Shown: in pieces, positions 4,720 through 5,236 of the stretch
Position numbering within the stretch: position 1 is the stretch's first letter
Layout of the letters: each line of letters opens with the position of its first letter
NCBI GenBank assembly: GCA_036821645.1
Contig: DAISJD010000176.1
Location: 1 to 5,236, forward strand
Direction: 5' to 3'
Length of the DNA stretch: 5,236 nt
From: DAISJD01 sp036821645
GTDB taxonomy: Bacteria; Pseudomonadota; Alphaproteobacteria; ATCC43930; CGMCC-115725
Translations under genes and position numbers: made by a program
Notes under the pieces: generated by a model
Databases searched by the model: none
Told to the model about the DNA's origin: nothing
What the model saw: the letters and a program-made list of their open reading frames with translations, nothing else

Positions 4720-5236
4720 TTATGCCCCAGTTAAATCCGCAACCGTGACGAGCGTTGCCCCTCGGGCCGCAAAGGCGGCATTCTGGCGGGCGATGATCGC
4801 CTCGGCCGTCTCGCCATCGTGATCCCAGGTGCCGTGGGCGTCCGACACGACCGTCACGTGATAGCCATGGTCGAGGGCGCCCCCGACGGTGGCGGTTACG
4901 CAATGTTCGGTTTGTGCCCCTAAGAGGATCACGGCACCGTCGCTCGTCGTGCGCAGCCAGGCGGTAAAATCGGGGTTGCTGAACGCGTCGCCGACAGTTT
5001 TGCCGAAGGTCGGCTCGTTCGGGGCCTGACCGAGTGCCGGCCAGACGGGCCACCCCTGCGCACCGGGTTCGAGCGGATCGCCCAGTCCCACCTCACCGTC
5101 GTGGCGAATGAAGGCGACCGGATGGCCCTTGTCCCGCGCCCAGTGCAACAGGGTGCGAACCTTGGCGACGAGATCCTCGGCCCCGTTCATGGGGGGAAAG
5201 GCCACCCCGTCGAACATCCCGGTCTGAAGATCGATC
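4720..5236 (-). CDS. Isochorismatase-family cysteine hydrolase, N terminus outside window
   Basis: The minus-strand frame runs in from the right edge and stops at TAA 4722-4720. The ATG at 5217-5215 is not the real start: the frame continues upstream as I-D-L-Q-T-G before MFDG, which together give the IDLQxGMF strand that carries the catalytic aspartate of this family and normally lies a few residues after the true start. Counting from that Met as 1, Lys73 (in EPTFGKTVGDAF) and Cys106 (in LLGAQTEHCVTAT) complete the Asp-Lys-Cys triad. GGALDHGYHVTVVSDAHGT follows, as is usual after the nucleophile. The enzyme is probably a cytoplasmic amidase or hydrolase. Members act on isochorismate, nicotinamide, N-carbamoyl compounds, streptothricin and others, and the substrate cannot be read from sequence alone. 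At least 171 residues are visible, so nearly the whole protein is present. Its partner genes, if any, lie to the right of the window. Confidence 0.9.
   Translation of the reverse strand, partial: IDLQTGMFDGVAFPPMNGAEDLVAKVRTLLHWARDKGHPVAFIRHDGEVGLGDPLEPGAQGWPVWPALGQAPNEPTFGKTVGDAFSNPDFTAWLRTTSDGAVILLGAQTEHCVTATVGGALDHGYHVTVVSDAHGTWDHDGETAEAIIARQNAAFAARGATLVTVADLTGA

Noticed and set aside
5215..5217. ATG 5217-5215 as the start of the isochorismatase-family gene
   Set aside because: The frame continues upstream into I-D-L-Q-T-G, which contains the catalytic aspartate strand, so the true start is beyond the window edge.

Overview
The window is GC-rich chromosomal DNA that looks alphaproteobacterial, probably from a Rhodospirillales-like organism. 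The evidence is the alphaproteobacterial-style ThiC sequence, an ABC-type periplasmic binding protein with an ordinary Sec signal, strong G/C at third codon positions and GGAG-type ribosome binding sites. The order-level guess is inference. No mobile element, CRISPR array, tRNA or rRNA was seen.

Layout from left to right: (1) the C-terminal end of a major facilitator superfamily permease (+, 2-361, cut by the window edge). (2) A convergent gap holding a 31-codon minus-strand ORF that looks like an internally deleted remnant of a small gene (383-478), and a 13-bp perfect terminator hairpin (529-566). (3) A complete periplasmic substrate-binding protein gene of the Leu/Ile/Val-binding family (-, 583-1827) with no permease or ATPase genes beside it in the window. 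(4) A divergent regulatory region of about 380 bp. It carries candidate back-to-back promoters, a well-conserved TPP riboswitch aptamer (2005-2119) and a hairpin (2179-2208) that encloses the ribosome binding site and the first base of the start codon of the next gene. (5) thiC, complete (+, 2208-4064), the HMP-phosphate synthase of thiamin biosynthesis. (6) A cluster of REP-like palindromic units just after thiC (4088-4189). (7) A small secreted, highly charged protein of unknown function (+, 4336-4656). (8) A GC-rich hairpin at a convergent junction (4664-4705). (9) A cysteine hydrolase of the isochorismatase family (-, 4720 to beyond the right edge) whose N terminus lies outside the window.

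The clearest functional unit is promoter, TPP aptamer, ribosome-binding-site hairpin and thiC: a feedback circuit in which the pathway end product should shut off translation of the enzyme making the pyrimidine half of thiamin. No poly-U terminator follows the aptamer, while the start site sits inside an 8-bp hairpin, so control at translation initiation is favoured. The other genes are single transcription units with no evident link to thiamin. No clearly new multi-gene system is visible. The items most worth a second look are the proposed switch pairing GGGTTG/CAACCC, the AUG in the hairpin loop, the palindromic repeat cluster, the shrunken ORF at 383-478 and the unclassified small secreted protein.
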